The notes beneath the pieces are model-generated. The model did no database searches and was not told the DNA's origin. It saw only the letters and a program-made list of their open reading frames with translations. DNA of 64,000 nucleotides from contig NC_135563.1 of the NCBI RefSeq assembly GCF_964340395.1, positions 2,680,001-2,744,000 on the forward strand, in the 5' to 3' direction. Positions within the stretch are counted from its first letter, which is position 1; the number at the start of each line of letters is the position of its first letter. The position numbers and the translations under genes are program-made. Below are positions 1-11,447 of this stretch, one piece after another. Source of the DNA: Glandiceps talaboti (taxonomy: Eukaryota > Hemichordata > Enteropneusta > Spengelidae).

Positions 1-1345
1 TACTAGTATTTTAAAATGAAACGGCAATGGAAAAAAATATTTGTTTTCCTTGTTCCGTTTTCCGATCGATGACATAAAAAATGAAGCAGGCATTGGTTTT
101 TCGTTTTTCTTTTTTGGAATAGAAAAACGAAAAACGAATGGACGGTATATACACGGACCCATCTTATATTTCACATGCTAATCCTGTAATTAATCTTGGA
201 CGCAGATTCAATATGAGGGCGCCCTTTAGTTATTACTGGATCTTTCCGCTCAGATGAGTCACCGGAGTGCTCATTACGACCAGTGATAATTAAACAGTCA
301 AGGAGTTTACGACTGTATCACAATCAAGCGTACACAACCAACACCAACACCGTTACGGTCACATAGTTAAAATGTGAAATTTAACATTTACAAAACAATG
401 ACTTGAGTGGCATAATCACAGGTTAATCGGCAAAATAAAAAAAATGAAGTGAATCGGATAAAAAATGTTTGAAATACACATATTTTAAAGGTGTGATTTT
501 CACCATTTTTTCATGTTACGAAGGGTTATTTTAATTTTCACTAATTTTAACTACTCATCATTCATACACTGTATGACCAATACATCATATTGTAAGTTCT
601 GTACACTTTAAATTTATTTTAAAGTTTATTTAAGTGTGTGCTTGACATGCTGAAGAAATGCCGATGTTGAAAATTTGCATGGTTATCGAAATGACTCCTT
701 GTTAAGGATTTTTGCAAAATTACAGCAACCTTATAAGAAGTGACACTGTACTAAATAAATCTGACAATCTTCAGCACAATTAAGAATAAAATTCATACCT
801 GATATACTAATAGCAGGATGCACTGACATGGAAAAGGAAACTTTCCGAAAAATGTTGTACTGCATGTACCCCCCCCCCCCCACTACCAATATATTGCACA
901 TACTGGGATGTCACAGTCTATGGAAGTAAAGTGGGCTTCCCACTGGAAAAAATATTACGCCAATTTTAGTGTACGTACCACCAGTGTAGAGTCTGTACCC
1001 CTCACAATACTACTGCCATCTTGTTTAAAATGCAGTTGTCTATTAGTCATACAAATGAAAACTGATGTTTTGCACTGAAGTTCACACTTTGTACTGAGAA
1101 TTAGTGTTATAATCTTTGACATTAAGTAATAATTGAATGTAAACTATCATTATGACACTGTAGTGTACGTACCCCATACCCATCTAGCAGTATACATTAC
1201 ATGACATTGTGTTCTGTGTGATCAAAACAAAAAGATATAGTCAGATATTATTTCAACTTAAAATATTTCTTGACAGTGCTGTTATTTGACTTAAAAGACA
1301 CTTAGTTACTGAAATCTGTGAAAAGTGTTCCCACATTGAAATTAA
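1..1345. other. AT-rich non-coding DNA, no gene seen
   Basis: No convincing coding frame, RNA gene or recognisable mobile element was found. The only notable low-complexity tract is a run of C residues near 868-880. The stretch leads directly into the 45-bp minisatellite. Confidence 0.6.
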
Positions 1346-1351
1346 ATATTG

Positions 1352-3199
1352 ATCATATTACGACGTCTCAACCCCACCATACACTGCCCTAACAATATCA
1401 AATTACGACGTTCCAACCCCACCATACACTGCTCTAACAATATCATATTACGACGTTCCAACCCCACCATACACTGCCCTAACAATATCAAATTACGACA
1501 TCTCAACCCCACCATACACTGCCCTAACAATATCATATTACGACGTTCCAACCCCACCATACACTGCCCTAACAATATCATATTACGACGTCCCAACCCC
1601 ACCATACACTGCCCTAACAATATCATATTACGACGTCCCAACCCCACCATACACTGCCCTAACAATATCATATTACGACGTTCCAACCCCACCATACACT
1701 GCTCTAACAATATCATATTACGACGTCCTAACCCCACCATACACTGCCCTAACAATATCATATTACGACGTTCCAACCCCACCATACACTGCCCTAACAA
1801 TATCATATTACGACGTCCCAACCCCACCATACACTGCTCTAACAATATCATATTACGACGTCCTAACCCCACCATACACTGCTCTAACAATATCATATTA
1901 CGACGTCCTAACCCCACCATACACTGCTCTAACAATATCATATTACGATTTCCCAACCCCACCATACACTGCCCTAACAATATTATATTACGACGTCCCA
2001 ACCCCACCATACACTGCCCTAACAATATCATATTACGACGTTCCAACCCCACCATACACTGCTCTAACAATATCATATTACGACGTTCCAACCCCACCAT
2101 ACACTGCTCTAACAATATCATATTACGACGTTCCAACCCCACCATACACTGCCCTAACAATATCATATTACGACGTTCCAACCCCACCATACACTGCTCT
2201 AACAATATCATATTACAACGTTCCAACCCCACCATACACTGCCCTAACAATATTATATTACAACGTTCCAACCCCACCATACACTGCTCTAACAATATCA
2301 TATTACGACGTCCTAACCCCACCATACACTGCCCTAACAATATCATATTACGACGTCCCAACCCCACCATACACTGCTCTAACAATATCATATTACAACG
2401 TTCCAACCCCACCATACACTGCTCTAACAATATCATATTACGACGTCCCAACCCCACCATACACTGCTCTAACAATATCATATTACGACGTCCCAACCCC
2501 ACCATACACTGCCCTAACAATATTATATTACGACGTCCCAACCCCACCATACACTGCCCTAACAATATCATATTACAACGTTCCAACCCCACCATACACT
2601 GCCCTAACAATATCATATTACGACGTCCCAACCCCACCATACACTGCTCTAACAATATCATATTACAACGTTCCAACCCCACCATACACTGCCCTAACAA
2701 TATCATATTACGACGTCCCAACCCCACCATACACTGCTCTAACAATAATTATATTACGACGTCCCAACCCCACCATACACTGCCCTAACAATATCATATT
2801 ACGACGTCCCAACCCCACCATACACTGCCCTAACAATATTATATTACGACGTCCCAACCCCACCATACACTGCTCTAACAATATCATATTACGACGTTCC
2901 AACCCCACCATACACTGCCCTAACAATATTATATTACGACGTCCCAACCCCACCATACACTGCCCTAACAATATCATATTACGACGTCCCAACCCCACCA
3001 TACACTGCTCTAACAATATTATATTACGACGTCCCAACCCCACCATACACTGCCCTAACAATATCATATTACGACGTCCCAACCCCACCATACACTGCCC
3101 TAACAATATCATATTACGACGTTCCAACCCCACCATACACTGCTCTAACAATATCAAATTACAACGTTCCAACCCCACCATACACTGCTCTAACAATAC
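1352..3199. repeat. 45-bp minisatellite, 41 units
   Basis: A 45-bp unit repeats head to tail. Its most constant part contains ACCCCACCATACACTG. From the first core (1371) to the last (3172) is 1801 bases, which is 40 periods plus one inserted base near 2745, giving 41 units. Variation is confined to a few positions (GTTCC/GTCCC/GTCCT, GCCCT/GCTCT, TCAT/TTAT), so the array is highly homogeneous. Because 45 is a multiple of three and the unit lacks stops in some frames, long repetitive frames run on both strands. The predicted 15-residue repeats have no start context or non-repetitive domain, so I treat the array as non-coding. Confidence 0.95.
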
Positions 3200-3204
3200 A
3201 AGTA

Positions 3205-3542
3205 CTCCCTTTAACATATCTCAATATAATCTCAAAGCATTTACAGGGAAATTAATGTCACTGATAAATTCATAATCACAAATGAATATATCAACATTTT
3301 GCTAAAATGACCACATTTCGAAATTTATAATAAATTACAACTGATACTATGCTTGAAACGCTTTAGTTGGTAATCGTATCTCTTTGAAAAGTAACGTCGC
3401 AAGTATTTGAAAGATTTGTGATGACAGGACTAGGCGTGATGAGTTTAGGGTGACCTAAATTCTTAGTTAGCTTGACCCACTATTCATAAGAACTCAATAG
3501 TTAGCCTGAGTGAAGAATAGAATAATAATAATACGTATCTTG
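3205..3542. other. Unique non-coding spacer
   Basis: No coding frame or repeat was seen between the 45-bp minisatellite and the pentanucleotide array. Confidence 0.5.
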
Positions 3543-3796
3543 TATGTTATGTTATGTTATGTTATGGTGTGGTGTGGTGTGGTGTGGTGTGGTGTGGTGT
3601 GGTGTGGTGTGTTGTGTTGTGGTATGGTATGGTGTGTCGTGTCGTGTCGTGTCGTGTCGTGGTGTGGTGTGTTGTGTTGTATTGTGTTGTGGTTTGGTGT
3701 GTCGTGTCGTGTCGTGTCGTGTTGTGTTGTGTTGTGGTATGTCATGTCATGTCATGTTATGTTATGTTATGTTATGTTATGTTATGTTATGTTATG
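3543..3796. repeat. Compound pentanucleotide array (ATGTT / GTGTG / TCGTG / GTTGT / TCATG)
   Basis: About 250 bases keep a strict 5-bp period while the pentamer changes in blocks: TATGT, then TGTGG, then TGTCG, then TGTTG, and finally back through TCATG to TTATG. The arrangement is roughly symmetrical, with TTATG blocks at both ends. The apparent Cys/Val-rich frames are products of the 5-bp period and are not genes. Confidence 0.95.
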
Positions 3797-4193
3797 CTTT
3801 ATGTGAATAGAAGGACAGTAGCTCTCTTGTCAAGTTTATTTCGACATATAAAAATCATAATATCGGTTTATTCACCATAAATATTAATTTTCCCTTTCAA
3901 ACGAATCTACAATCGTCCATACATACATACACATAACCTGAAATAAATGATCATCCATAGCTTTCGTTGATGCAATTTTCAAAACAAATGTAGTCAAAAG
4001 ATAAAAATCTGAAAGTTAACATGTCGTGTTACACTGTAATAGCGATAACATGAAGTATTTAAGTTTTATCCAGCATGGACATCTAACTACTTCAAATACA
4101 ATATCATCTATGCAAACACATATTTGACTTTTGCAAACTACGGTACCAGGTGGTGCCGATATCAACAAAAAACAAATATTTGATTTCGAAAGA

Positions 4194-4199
4194 TTTAAT
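4194..4199 (-). promoter_or_regulatory. Possible ATTAAA polyadenylation signal of the TMEM45-like gene
   Basis: The plus strand reads TTTAAT here, giving ATTAAA on the coding strand about 100 bases past the stop codon. I saw no AATAAA closer to the stop. This is a weak, single-motif call. Confidence 0.25.
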
Positions 4200-4297
4200 C
4201 TTGAGAGTCAAATACACTCCTTAATCATTAACACTGTGCAATATTCAGGGTTTTTTTTTACCGACAAATATTCTTACTCAACTATAATGAAAGAAAA

Positions 4298-5212
4298 TCA
4301 AGTATTATAATATACAAATTCATTACCAGAAATATTTACCACCATATCTTCATAATCCTGATTGTTGTTGTCTCTAAGTTCATTTTGTGATTTGATCAGT
4401 TGTAGCTGACTGCTACTTTGGTACCAATCTTCGTTCATGGCACGCCATCTTCTTCCCAGGAAGATGTACATTGTTCCGTAAATGATGCCAATCAACACAA
4501 TGTTAAGGGCCATATGCCAACAGAATGCCATGGTGGAGAACATAGCGCTGATATTTGAGTCCCTATCCCACGGAATTCCAGATACTGGCTTGTAGAGCAG
4601 AAAGGCGACGTGAAAAAACCAAGTTCCTTGTAAGTTGGTAAAACCCGCACGCAGTAACGGTAAAAGTGTTTGATTGGGATGCCATATCTCGCCAGCACTG
4701 GCTGCTAGGCAACCTGCACTGGCTACAATACCCATCATGTGACAACTGTTCTCGAACAACGTTTTCCCATGGCGATGATTCAGCAACAAAAATGTCTCCA
4801 TTCCAAAGGCGAGGGCCAGAAATAATCTCTCGAGTTTGCCGGCACGGCGAGACAAACATTTCTGGCTAAAAATATCCACAAATCCACTCAGTGCAAAATA
4901 GGAGTACATAGTCAGATGTTGCCAGTTTTTCGCATGCTGGTGCTGGCCATCCTTGAATAGAACAATGTTATAGACGACGGGAGGGTGTAACAATTCAGAT
5001 AGAGCAGCAGCCGATCCATAAAACACTTTTATCACCGCCTCCCATGGAACCCTCTCCAGCACCCTCATGAAGCGCCCACGCTTAATTGTACGTGGTCGAG
5101 CCCTCTTTCTATATTTGTCATTCTGCAACAAATAGCAATACTTTAAAGTCCACATAAGTCCAATACTAAGGAAGGCTAAGCCTGGATGGATGTGGCCCAT
5201 AAACGTGCCCAT
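4298..5212 (-). CDS. TMEM45 / DUF716 family multipass membrane protein
   Basis: A single uninterrupted frame of 304 codons ending in TGA at 4298-4300. The N-terminus, MGTFMGHIHPG then a hydrophobic stretch, is the signature opening of the TMEM45 family, so I place the start at the ATG at 5212. The frame stays open a little further upstream (to a stop at 5275), but that part has only a GTG and no conserved residues. Hydrophobic segments lie at about residues 9-29, 62-86, 101-117, 127-146, 158-174, 195-209 and 226-252, consistent with the roughly seven membrane spans of DUF716 proteins. Other family-like marks are WQHLTMYSYFALSG (97-110), the His-rich LNHRHGK (144-150) and QGTWFFHVAFLLY (195-207). 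The charged, Gln/Asn-rich tail (about 255-304) is probably cytoplasmic. Length is slightly above the usual 270-280. The molecular role of the family is poorly known. No introns are visible, so a natural single-exon gene or an old retrocopy are both possible. An AG just upstream of the ATG could be a splice acceptor for a 5' UTR exon. Confidence 0.9.
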   Translation of the reverse strand: MGTFMGHIHPGLAFLSIGLMWTLKYCYLLQNDKYRKRARPRTIKRGRFMRVLERVPWEAVIKVFYGSAAALSELLHPPVVYNIVLFKDGQHQHAKNWQHLTMYSYFALSGFVDIFSQKCLSRRAGKLERLFLALAFGMETFLLLNHRHGKTLFENSCHMMGIVASAGCLAASAGEIWHPNQTLLPLLRAGFTNLQGTWFFHVAFLLYKPVSGIPWDRDSNISAMFSTMAFCWHMALNIVLIGIIYGTMYIFLGRRWRAMNEDWYQSSSQLQLIKSQNELRDNNNQDYEDMVVNISGNEFVYYNT

Positions 5213-5275
5213 GTCGATAAAACTGTACCTTAACAGCAACACAGTGTATATTAAACTGTTACCTGGTGTTAACTA

Positions 5276-5940
5276 ATTTACACAACTTACGGATCCCGAT
5301 CTATATCATGTTGAGTTTAATACGTTAACTTTTAAAACTGGTTTATTAATTTGTACTAGTAAGTATTGATAAAGTGTTTTCCTCTCCTCTTTATGTCCTC
5401 TTTTTACTTTGTTTTAATGTTACCATCTATTAGGCATCTATTTCACCCATCTATCAATAATGACAGAGTATTGAAAAAGAAGGAAAAATCATAAAGGGCA
5501 AAGTTTAAAAAAAGGAATCGTTACAATTTCATACGGCAGTAATAGCAATTTGATTATAATATTGAAGAGGGATCAAACTACACACAGCACGCCCATCTAA
5601 TCTCTTGTTACTATCTAGGTCACCATAAAGCAAATAATTAGTCTGGTAAAGATGTGGTGAAAGGTGACTGACTACGTTTTATACTCGTAAATGCAACTCT
5701 CGTCCTTTAACTGACCCGTTACGCTATATGCAAATATTGAAATGAGAAGGAATAGTCAGTGTGTCGATTTCAAGTACACGATGTATAATTCAACAATACA
5801 TACATGCATTCAGATATATTCAGGTGTTTACCTAATATGTCTTGCCTTTCAATATCTTGAAAAAGAATTTTTATTCGAAACGTCGGATTTTACATCTATT
5901 TATTCGAACTGTCTCACAAGTTCCTTATGCATTTCTTTCT
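5276..5940. other. Upstream flank of the TMEM45-like gene, no gene seen
   Basis: This region would hold the promoter and any 5' UTR exon of the minus-strand gene. I see no clear TATA box at a convincing distance. Around 5852-5895 is a decayed TTGAAAAAGAA...TTCGAAACGTCGG motif of a type common in dispersed transposon ends. Confidence 0.4.
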
Positions 5941-6020
5941 ACATACACACATACACACATACATACATGCATGCATACATACATACATACATACATACAT
6001 ACATACATACATACATACAT
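5941..6020. repeat. (ACAT)n microsatellite
   Basis: Tetranucleotide repeat with a few ACAC and ATGC variants at its left end. Reading frames over it are Tyr/Ile/His/Thr low-complexity shadows. Confidence 0.95.
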
Positions 6021-6317
6021 TCACCCCAACCACCCACCATCCATGCCATGCACTTCAATGTCCTTACTTCAAATGATGATACTACCATTTCCATGGCATT
6101 TACCTCCACTAACCATGTACAGTTTATACAGAAGGCCATACACAGGGTAGACGCCGTAACTATTAGGAATTCATGACAACATTCGATACTTTAATATGCA
6201 CGTTATGATTGTATAAGCTTGTGAAGCAGCACAATGAAGTCGAATCTAGAAAACTGTGGAAGTTAAGTTCATAGCTTTCGCCAGTCCAGTGCATTATACT
6301 GTTGTTATAAATTAGAT

Positions 6318-6319
6318 AC

Positions 6320-6356
<37 letters not shown>

Positions 6357-6364
6357 TACATACA
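6318..6364. repeat. (CATACA)n microsatellite
   Basis: Hexanucleotide repeat of about eight units flanked by AT-rich unique sequence. Confidence 0.9.
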
Positions 6365-8520
6365 TTTGAGTTATCGTAATATCGTAGTAAAGTTAGCATA
6401 AAGTTGTTATTTGTTCATTACATGTATTACTACATTTTGATGTAAAAAATTACGACATCGACACGACTCGGACTCATCATGACATCACATTCCCAAGTTG
6501 CCGAGTTGCGAATGGAACGCTCGTAGTTTCGCTGACTCATGCAGATGTGGCTAAATCACGTGCGTGAACTCCCAGGCGTAAAAAAAAACTGTGTGGTTCC
6601 GATTACATTCAATTTTAAAATAGGTGGGGTTAATAGATTTTTTAGTCTATTTTATTATATATTTTTTCATGTGTGAGTGTCTAGTTCAGGTTTTCCATTG
6701 TTTTCCATATGGTCTCTATGTTGTTTATTTCTTCCTATCAGATGTTCAGCCATTACAGATTGGAAGAACAGTTTTAGAGTGTCTTTTTAAGTTGATGTCA
6801 GTTTCCGCAAATTTGATCATGTCTCTTTACTTAAGTTTTAGTAGTTATTCGGTTTTGAAAAAATATTTAATTCTCCTTTTTATATTATTTGTTTTCTATA
6901 CTTTGGTTTTATTTTTAAAAATTCATGTTTATCTTTTTAAGTCTAAGTTAATGATTTTGTTTAATACTATGGAGAATTGACAAACTGGGAACAGTATAAA
7001 GTTTTATCTACCGACAACGCTTCAGTAACATGTGATTGACAAAAAGAAGCGCCAACAATGACGAATCTTTTGGTCTAAGCTGCGTTGCGTCGTAAAGTGT
7101 TAAAAAGTGAGTGACGTGTCCAGTCTTCTTTATTATGACAGCGTTACAGTTACCAAATATTTAACACTGTAATATATGATTATTATACGTATTGTCCGAC
7201 ACTAGTGATGACATGGTGGAAGCTAGCGTTGTCTCGATTTTTCAATACAAACAGTTGACCCTGACTTCAGACCATGATAATGATCTGTGAGGACGCCACG
7301 ACAGGGGGACACACTCTAGATCTGAATGTAATATTTGATTCATAAAAAGAATTAGTTATGTTAATTATTATACTTGTTAGATCTAATGTAATTATCATAT
7401 GTAAATCAGAGAACTGTATCGCATCGAGATAAATTTAAGAAACTATTGTATGACATACTTCTTGAATCACCCAGATACAAAACGTAATGTCATTGGCATT
7501 TATTGTAGAACAAATACACAGTACAGCAGGATTCTATTAAAGGGTAAATCGATATGAACACGTTACTAGATGTCTTGTATGTAAGCATATATTTATCTAC
7601 ACGAAAACGATGTCTCAAGTTGAAGTTTGTCCCTTTATTACGTTTAAGGCGGACAGTATGTTTTCGACCTACGTGGATATAATGTAGTGAATACTACATG
7701 TCATTGACAAAAAATTGCACAGTATGCGACAGTGACATTTCATGCAAGGACGACTATGTTATTCAATAACCTGGGATGTACTTTACCCCTCCACACCCAT
7801 ATAATTGAGTCATTCTGTTGTCATGGTTACCGTCATATTTAAATAATGACTACGTGTATATTCCCATGTTAAGACCTTGCTCTTCCGACCTTTCATGAAA
7901 TGTTCATACCAAAAGAGAAATAAATCTTCTAAATGAAACGCTATTGACATTGAGTCAAAACGACAGGTAGGCCAGCAATTCATTCCATATTCAAGTATTA
8001 ATGCTATTATTGAATTACAAAATAATGTCAAAAATGAGGATTTTTTCGATGGTGTATTAATTTTTTCAACACTTGTTCAAATTTGGTTCAAGTTGCCAAA
8101 CATAAAACTCAGTTTACTACACCGTGAGGTAAATTGAAATTTAGCTGTGTAGTACAGAAATGGTTTTCTATCACAGCCAAGAAAAATGACCAAATACATG
8201 TACATGACATTTTGCCAAATAACTTAATCAATGCTACCATTTGATGTTAAATTTATTAAAACTGTGGCTCACTGTGTGTGCGAACGAGTTGCTATTAATA
8301 ATGTAAAAAGGATGACGCAAATAAAATAATTCTCTACATTGTAGGGCTCCTGGTTGTAGGGCTCCTGGTTGTCGTCATAAATAAAACACAACCTGTTTTG
8401 AACACGACTAAATTTGTATAGTCATCTGTATAATTATTTGCACAGGAAATTGAGAGGAGGCAGGAATCCGTTCAACCTGCACTACATTCAACTGGGACTT
8501 TTTTCATGACCAAATGACCA
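6365..8520. other. AT-rich non-coding region, no gene seen
   Basis: One T-rich hydrophobic frame (6624-6980) starts at GTG rather than ATG and its composition simply mirrors the AT-rich DNA, so I do not call it. A short tandem duplication of GTAGGGCTCCTGGTT lies near 8342-8372. Confidence 0.5.
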
Positions 8521-8587
8521 AATATATGTTCACTAAAGATTGGTCAATTACTTATAAAATGATATTGTATCTGTTAATTAGTGGTCA
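8521..8587 (+). repeat. Dispersed short repeat, copy 1
   Basis: Contains TTCACTAAA, then TGGTCAAT, ACTTATAAAAT and TATCTGTTA.TTAGTGGTCA in the same order and spacing as at 46451-46516. Its right end supplies the motif that is tandemly repeated in the adjacent 23-bp array. Confidence 0.7.
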
Positions 8588-8783
8588 TGATTGTCTGTTA
8601 ATTAGTGGTAAGATTGTCTGTTATCTAGTGATGAATATTGTATGTTAATTAATGGTCAGATTGTCTGTTATCTAGTGATGAATATTGTCTGTTAATTAGT
8701 GGTCAGATTGTCTGTTAATTAGTGGTCAGATTGTCTGTTAATTAGTGGTCAGATTGTCTGTTATCTAGTGGTCAGATTGTCTG
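8571..8783. repeat. 23-bp tandem repeat
   Basis: About nine units of CTGTTAATTAGTGGTCAGATT plus two bases, some with a TATCTAGTGATGAAT variant. The unit is the 3' end of the dispersed repeat immediately upstream, so the array looks seeded by it. Confidence 0.9.
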
Positions 8784-9325
8784 TAGGTAGTGTAGTGGAA
8801 GAGCCGTCTTGGTGCTGTGAGTTGTTGTATGCTGATTGCATGGTTTCATCCAGTTTGTTTGATTGGAAATGATGTGTTAGTCTGCCGGCAACGACTTTCT
8901 CAACAACTTTTGATATAAATGATAAATTAGACACTGGTCGGTAGTTCTTCAGGATTTCAGGACACAGCTGTGGCTTTTTCAACAATGGTTTGACTATACC
9001 TCCTTCTTGAGTATGTTTGGTCCATTACCCATGGATATAGACAGATTGACGATGTTGACAATGGTTGGTAGCAGGACATCAATATGTTGTTTTAAGATAG
9101 TTGTTGGTATTGGGTCAAGGTTGCAGGATTTATTTATTATCTTGCGAACTTCACCCTCAGTAGCTGGTTCAAATGTTGAAAGTTGTGGACCAGTGTACTT
9201 ATTGTACACACGTGCGTGTCCTTGTTTACACGTGTATTCTGGAGTTCAGTCAGAATCTGTATCTTTTCAGCAAATGATTCTGAAAAGCTTTCAACAAGAC
9301 TACCAATTAAGCTGTGTGATGGCAA
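8776..9325 (-). pseudogene. Non-LTR retrotransposon reverse transcriptase fragment (CR1/L2-like), frameshifted
   Basis: The minus strand encodes pieces of the N-terminal part of a LINE reverse transcriptase in more than one frame. From upstream to downstream: a linker fragment at about 9210-9325; a piece with EVRKIINKS, CNLDPIPTTILK and IDVLLPTIVNIVNLS at 8994-9209; then LKKPQL, LKNYRPVSNLSFISKVVEKV and QSAY at about 8800-8985. These correspond to the region before and including the first RT blocks. The FADD catalytic block is missing, because the fragment ends at the 23-bp array. It is related to the better-preserved copy at 12817-14388, which has the same block order. Frameshifts between the pieces make it a dead copy. 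Confidence 0.85.
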
Positions 9326-9489
9326 TGGTGATTCCTGGGTTTATGTAGCAGGCTGTTTACGATGTTGAAAAGCTGTTTTTATTTTGTACTGTGCTCCTTG
9401 ATGATATCAGAGTACATGTAGAAGTCTGCCTTTGTTCAATGTAAATTACGTGAATGACGCTTACGTCCGTGAATTTGAAACAAAAGGGC

Positions 9490-9755
9490 GCCTTGATGAT
9501 AAGGTATTGTCATATTAATCTATCAGCGAAAGGCAGAGATGATGATGGCATGATCAGTAAAACAGAGGCTTTCAAGGCACTAGATAACTTCTTGATGTTA
9601 ATGTCCTTGATTTTCTGAAGACTGAAAGACACTGCGCAGTGGTCCGATATTTCAGGGTCAGTGATCATGATATTGTTGACTACTGTTTCTATTGATCTGG
9701 AGATGACCAGGTCAAGTAGATGTCCACCCTGATGAGTAGGTTCATTTACATGTTA
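9490..9755 (-). pseudogene. Non-LTR retrotransposon endonuclease C-terminal fragment
   Basis: Translating the minus strand gives NEPTHQGGHLLDLVISRS, then ITDPEISDHCAVSFSL, then QKIKDINIKKLSSAL. This is the C-terminal end of the APE-type endonuclease of LINE ORF2 (GHxLDLV and SDHxAV motifs) and the start of the linker to the RT. It lies upstream of, and collinear with, the RT fragment at 8776-9325, so both belong to one decayed minus-strand element of about 1 kb. The N-terminal half of the endonuclease is absent. Confidence 0.8.
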
Positions 9756-9769
9756 TGGAGTAAAAAGAC

Positions 9770-10828
9770 GTAGGCAACGGGCCTGCTCCACTATCATCAC
9801 TTTGCAGCTTTCAGAGCTTTATTTGGTAACCTTCCAAAGTGCAAATCTGATCGAGGTCATTCTACTTCCTACGACAATAATATATTTGGGTTACTTTAAT
9901 AAAGGGGTAAAGTATACTCTTGCATTAATCGCTATCATAATCACCCTCCATGAATAGAAGTTTTTTGATATGGTGAACCACGTGTAATTAGTTCCGGGGG
10001 GGGGGGTGCCTAGCGCCTAGGTTATAAATTGCATGGCTTTGACAATTCAATACATTGCATACATCGTACTAGAACAGTTCTACGTAGAAGTACTAACACA
10101 ACATATTCGAGTATTTGGGGTGTAATTCAATCATCTATTACGTCCAGTCTTTCCAAATAGGTTTGTTTGTAATTTTAAACACAGGTTTCACATATACTTC
10201 TTATACGACATCTTGGTGATTGCATTAGTCAGGATTGTCAAAGTAAAGCGTGAGTTTCTGACAGCGCCACCAAGCGGCCAAATCCCTTTTCGCTTTGGTA
10301 GTACATTCCGTGAACAACGAAACTACAGAAAACCTGCGTAGTATATAAAATAATATTGTTTATCATGGGTCGCCTCATAATTAGCACAACTGAACTAAGT
10401 TTTTAAGAAGTTCATTGCCATGACGGTATTCATAGCTTAGAATGTATATTAGTCTGTCTGTGCATTAATTTACTACGCCGACTACTTGAAAGTGTCAGAT
10501 TGGGGTCGAAAAAAGCTATTTTAAATGAAAATTAAAATGTTATACTCATAAAATCAAAAGCTTGGTGGACTGACCTGAAATTTGATGGGCACATTTTTAG
10601 GGACATCGCTCTGAAAACTTCTCAAATCTTGTGATCTGTCAATACGGTGAGAAATAAATCGGATCAGGTTAATCGGGATAATCGTGACACACTTTATAAC
10701 ACATTCATTTAATTAAAAGTTTTAGAATTTTCTAGTAGTGGTAGATTAAGTAGACTCAAAGTTTACACACATGCATATCTAAATCAGGGTGCATCCAGAA
10801 GGAAGGTTATATATCAGGGATGAAAAGC
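9770..10828. other. Non-coding DNA with one G-run, no gene seen
   Basis: No coding similarity recognised beyond the LINE fragment. A run of G lies near 9995-10006. Confidence 0.5.
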
Positions 10829-10887
10829 CTGTGTCTGTGTCTGTGTCTGTGTCTGTGTCTGTGTATGTGTCTGTGTCTGTGTCTGTA

Positions 10888-10918
<31 letters not shown>

Positions 10919-10922
10919 GTGT
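10829..10922. repeat. (GTGTCT)n / (GTGTAT)n hexanucleotide microsatellite
   Basis: A six-base period is kept throughout, switching from GTGTCT units to GTGTAT units about halfway. Confidence 0.95.
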
Positions 10923-11266
10923 GATTACAAGCAAACTTTCAGTGAATTACTATCATTTGGCAGTGTATGCTTTAGGCTTAACGTCATCAAATATTGACAA
11001 CACAGCTATAACCAGCTTACTTTATAGTTGATCAATGCTAAGTACGTATAGAAACTATAAAATTATCTTTTTACGATAAATGTGGCTGCAAATGGCCGCC
11101 ATCTTTGTCATGTTTGATTATGTCGTCAAATAAGGAGACGAGTACAAGGCCTAGGCAACCTTTGTATGAGGGTGGTGAATCGGTCGTAGCATGTGACGGA
11201 CATGGCTGTGTGGATGGAAACACGTGGGTTAAACACTTCGAGTAGTTCTTATTCAAGGAATAGCTA
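10923..11266. other. Unique non-coding spacer
   Basis: No gene or repeat recognised between the hexanucleotide repeat and the 36-bp tandem repeat. Confidence 0.45.
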
Positions 11267-11447
11267 TTTTGTAATCGTATACACAGACAACATAACATTT
11301 TGTTTTGTAATCGTATACACAGACAACATAACATTATGTTTTGTAATCGTATACATGGACAACATAACATTATGTTTTGTAATCAGATACATAGACAACA
11401 TAACATTACGTTTTGTAATCGTATACATAGACAACATAACATTATGT
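11267..11447. repeat. 36-bp tandem repeat, 5 units
   Basis: Five units contain TTTTGTAATCGTATACA, then GACAACATAACATTATG, with a few substitutions. Open frames across it arise from the multiple-of-three period. Confidence 0.9.

Noticed and set aside
1352-3199. CRISPR-like direct repeats (also the 32-bp and 39-bp arrays)
   Set aside because: Units are contiguous without unique spacers, no cas genes are present, and the genome is animal-type.
1342-3217. Frames of 470-480 codons over the 45-bp array
   Set aside because: Same cause: a 15-codon period, open on both strands, with no non-repetitive domain. The single-base slip near 2745 ends both.
5852-5895. Hammerhead-like TTGAAAAAGAA...TTCGAAACGTCGG
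   Set aside because: The CTGANGA core is absent (CTTGAAA), so it is not a functional hammerhead. At most it is a relic of a transposon end.
6624-6980. Hydrophobic 118-codon frame
   Set aside because: Starts at GTG, composition follows T-rich DNA, no family resemblance.
9601-9640. CTGAAGA...GAAA on the plus strand near 9618
   Set aside because: Only one base separates the two core parts, leaving no stem II. The sequence is antisense to the LINE endonuclease fragment.
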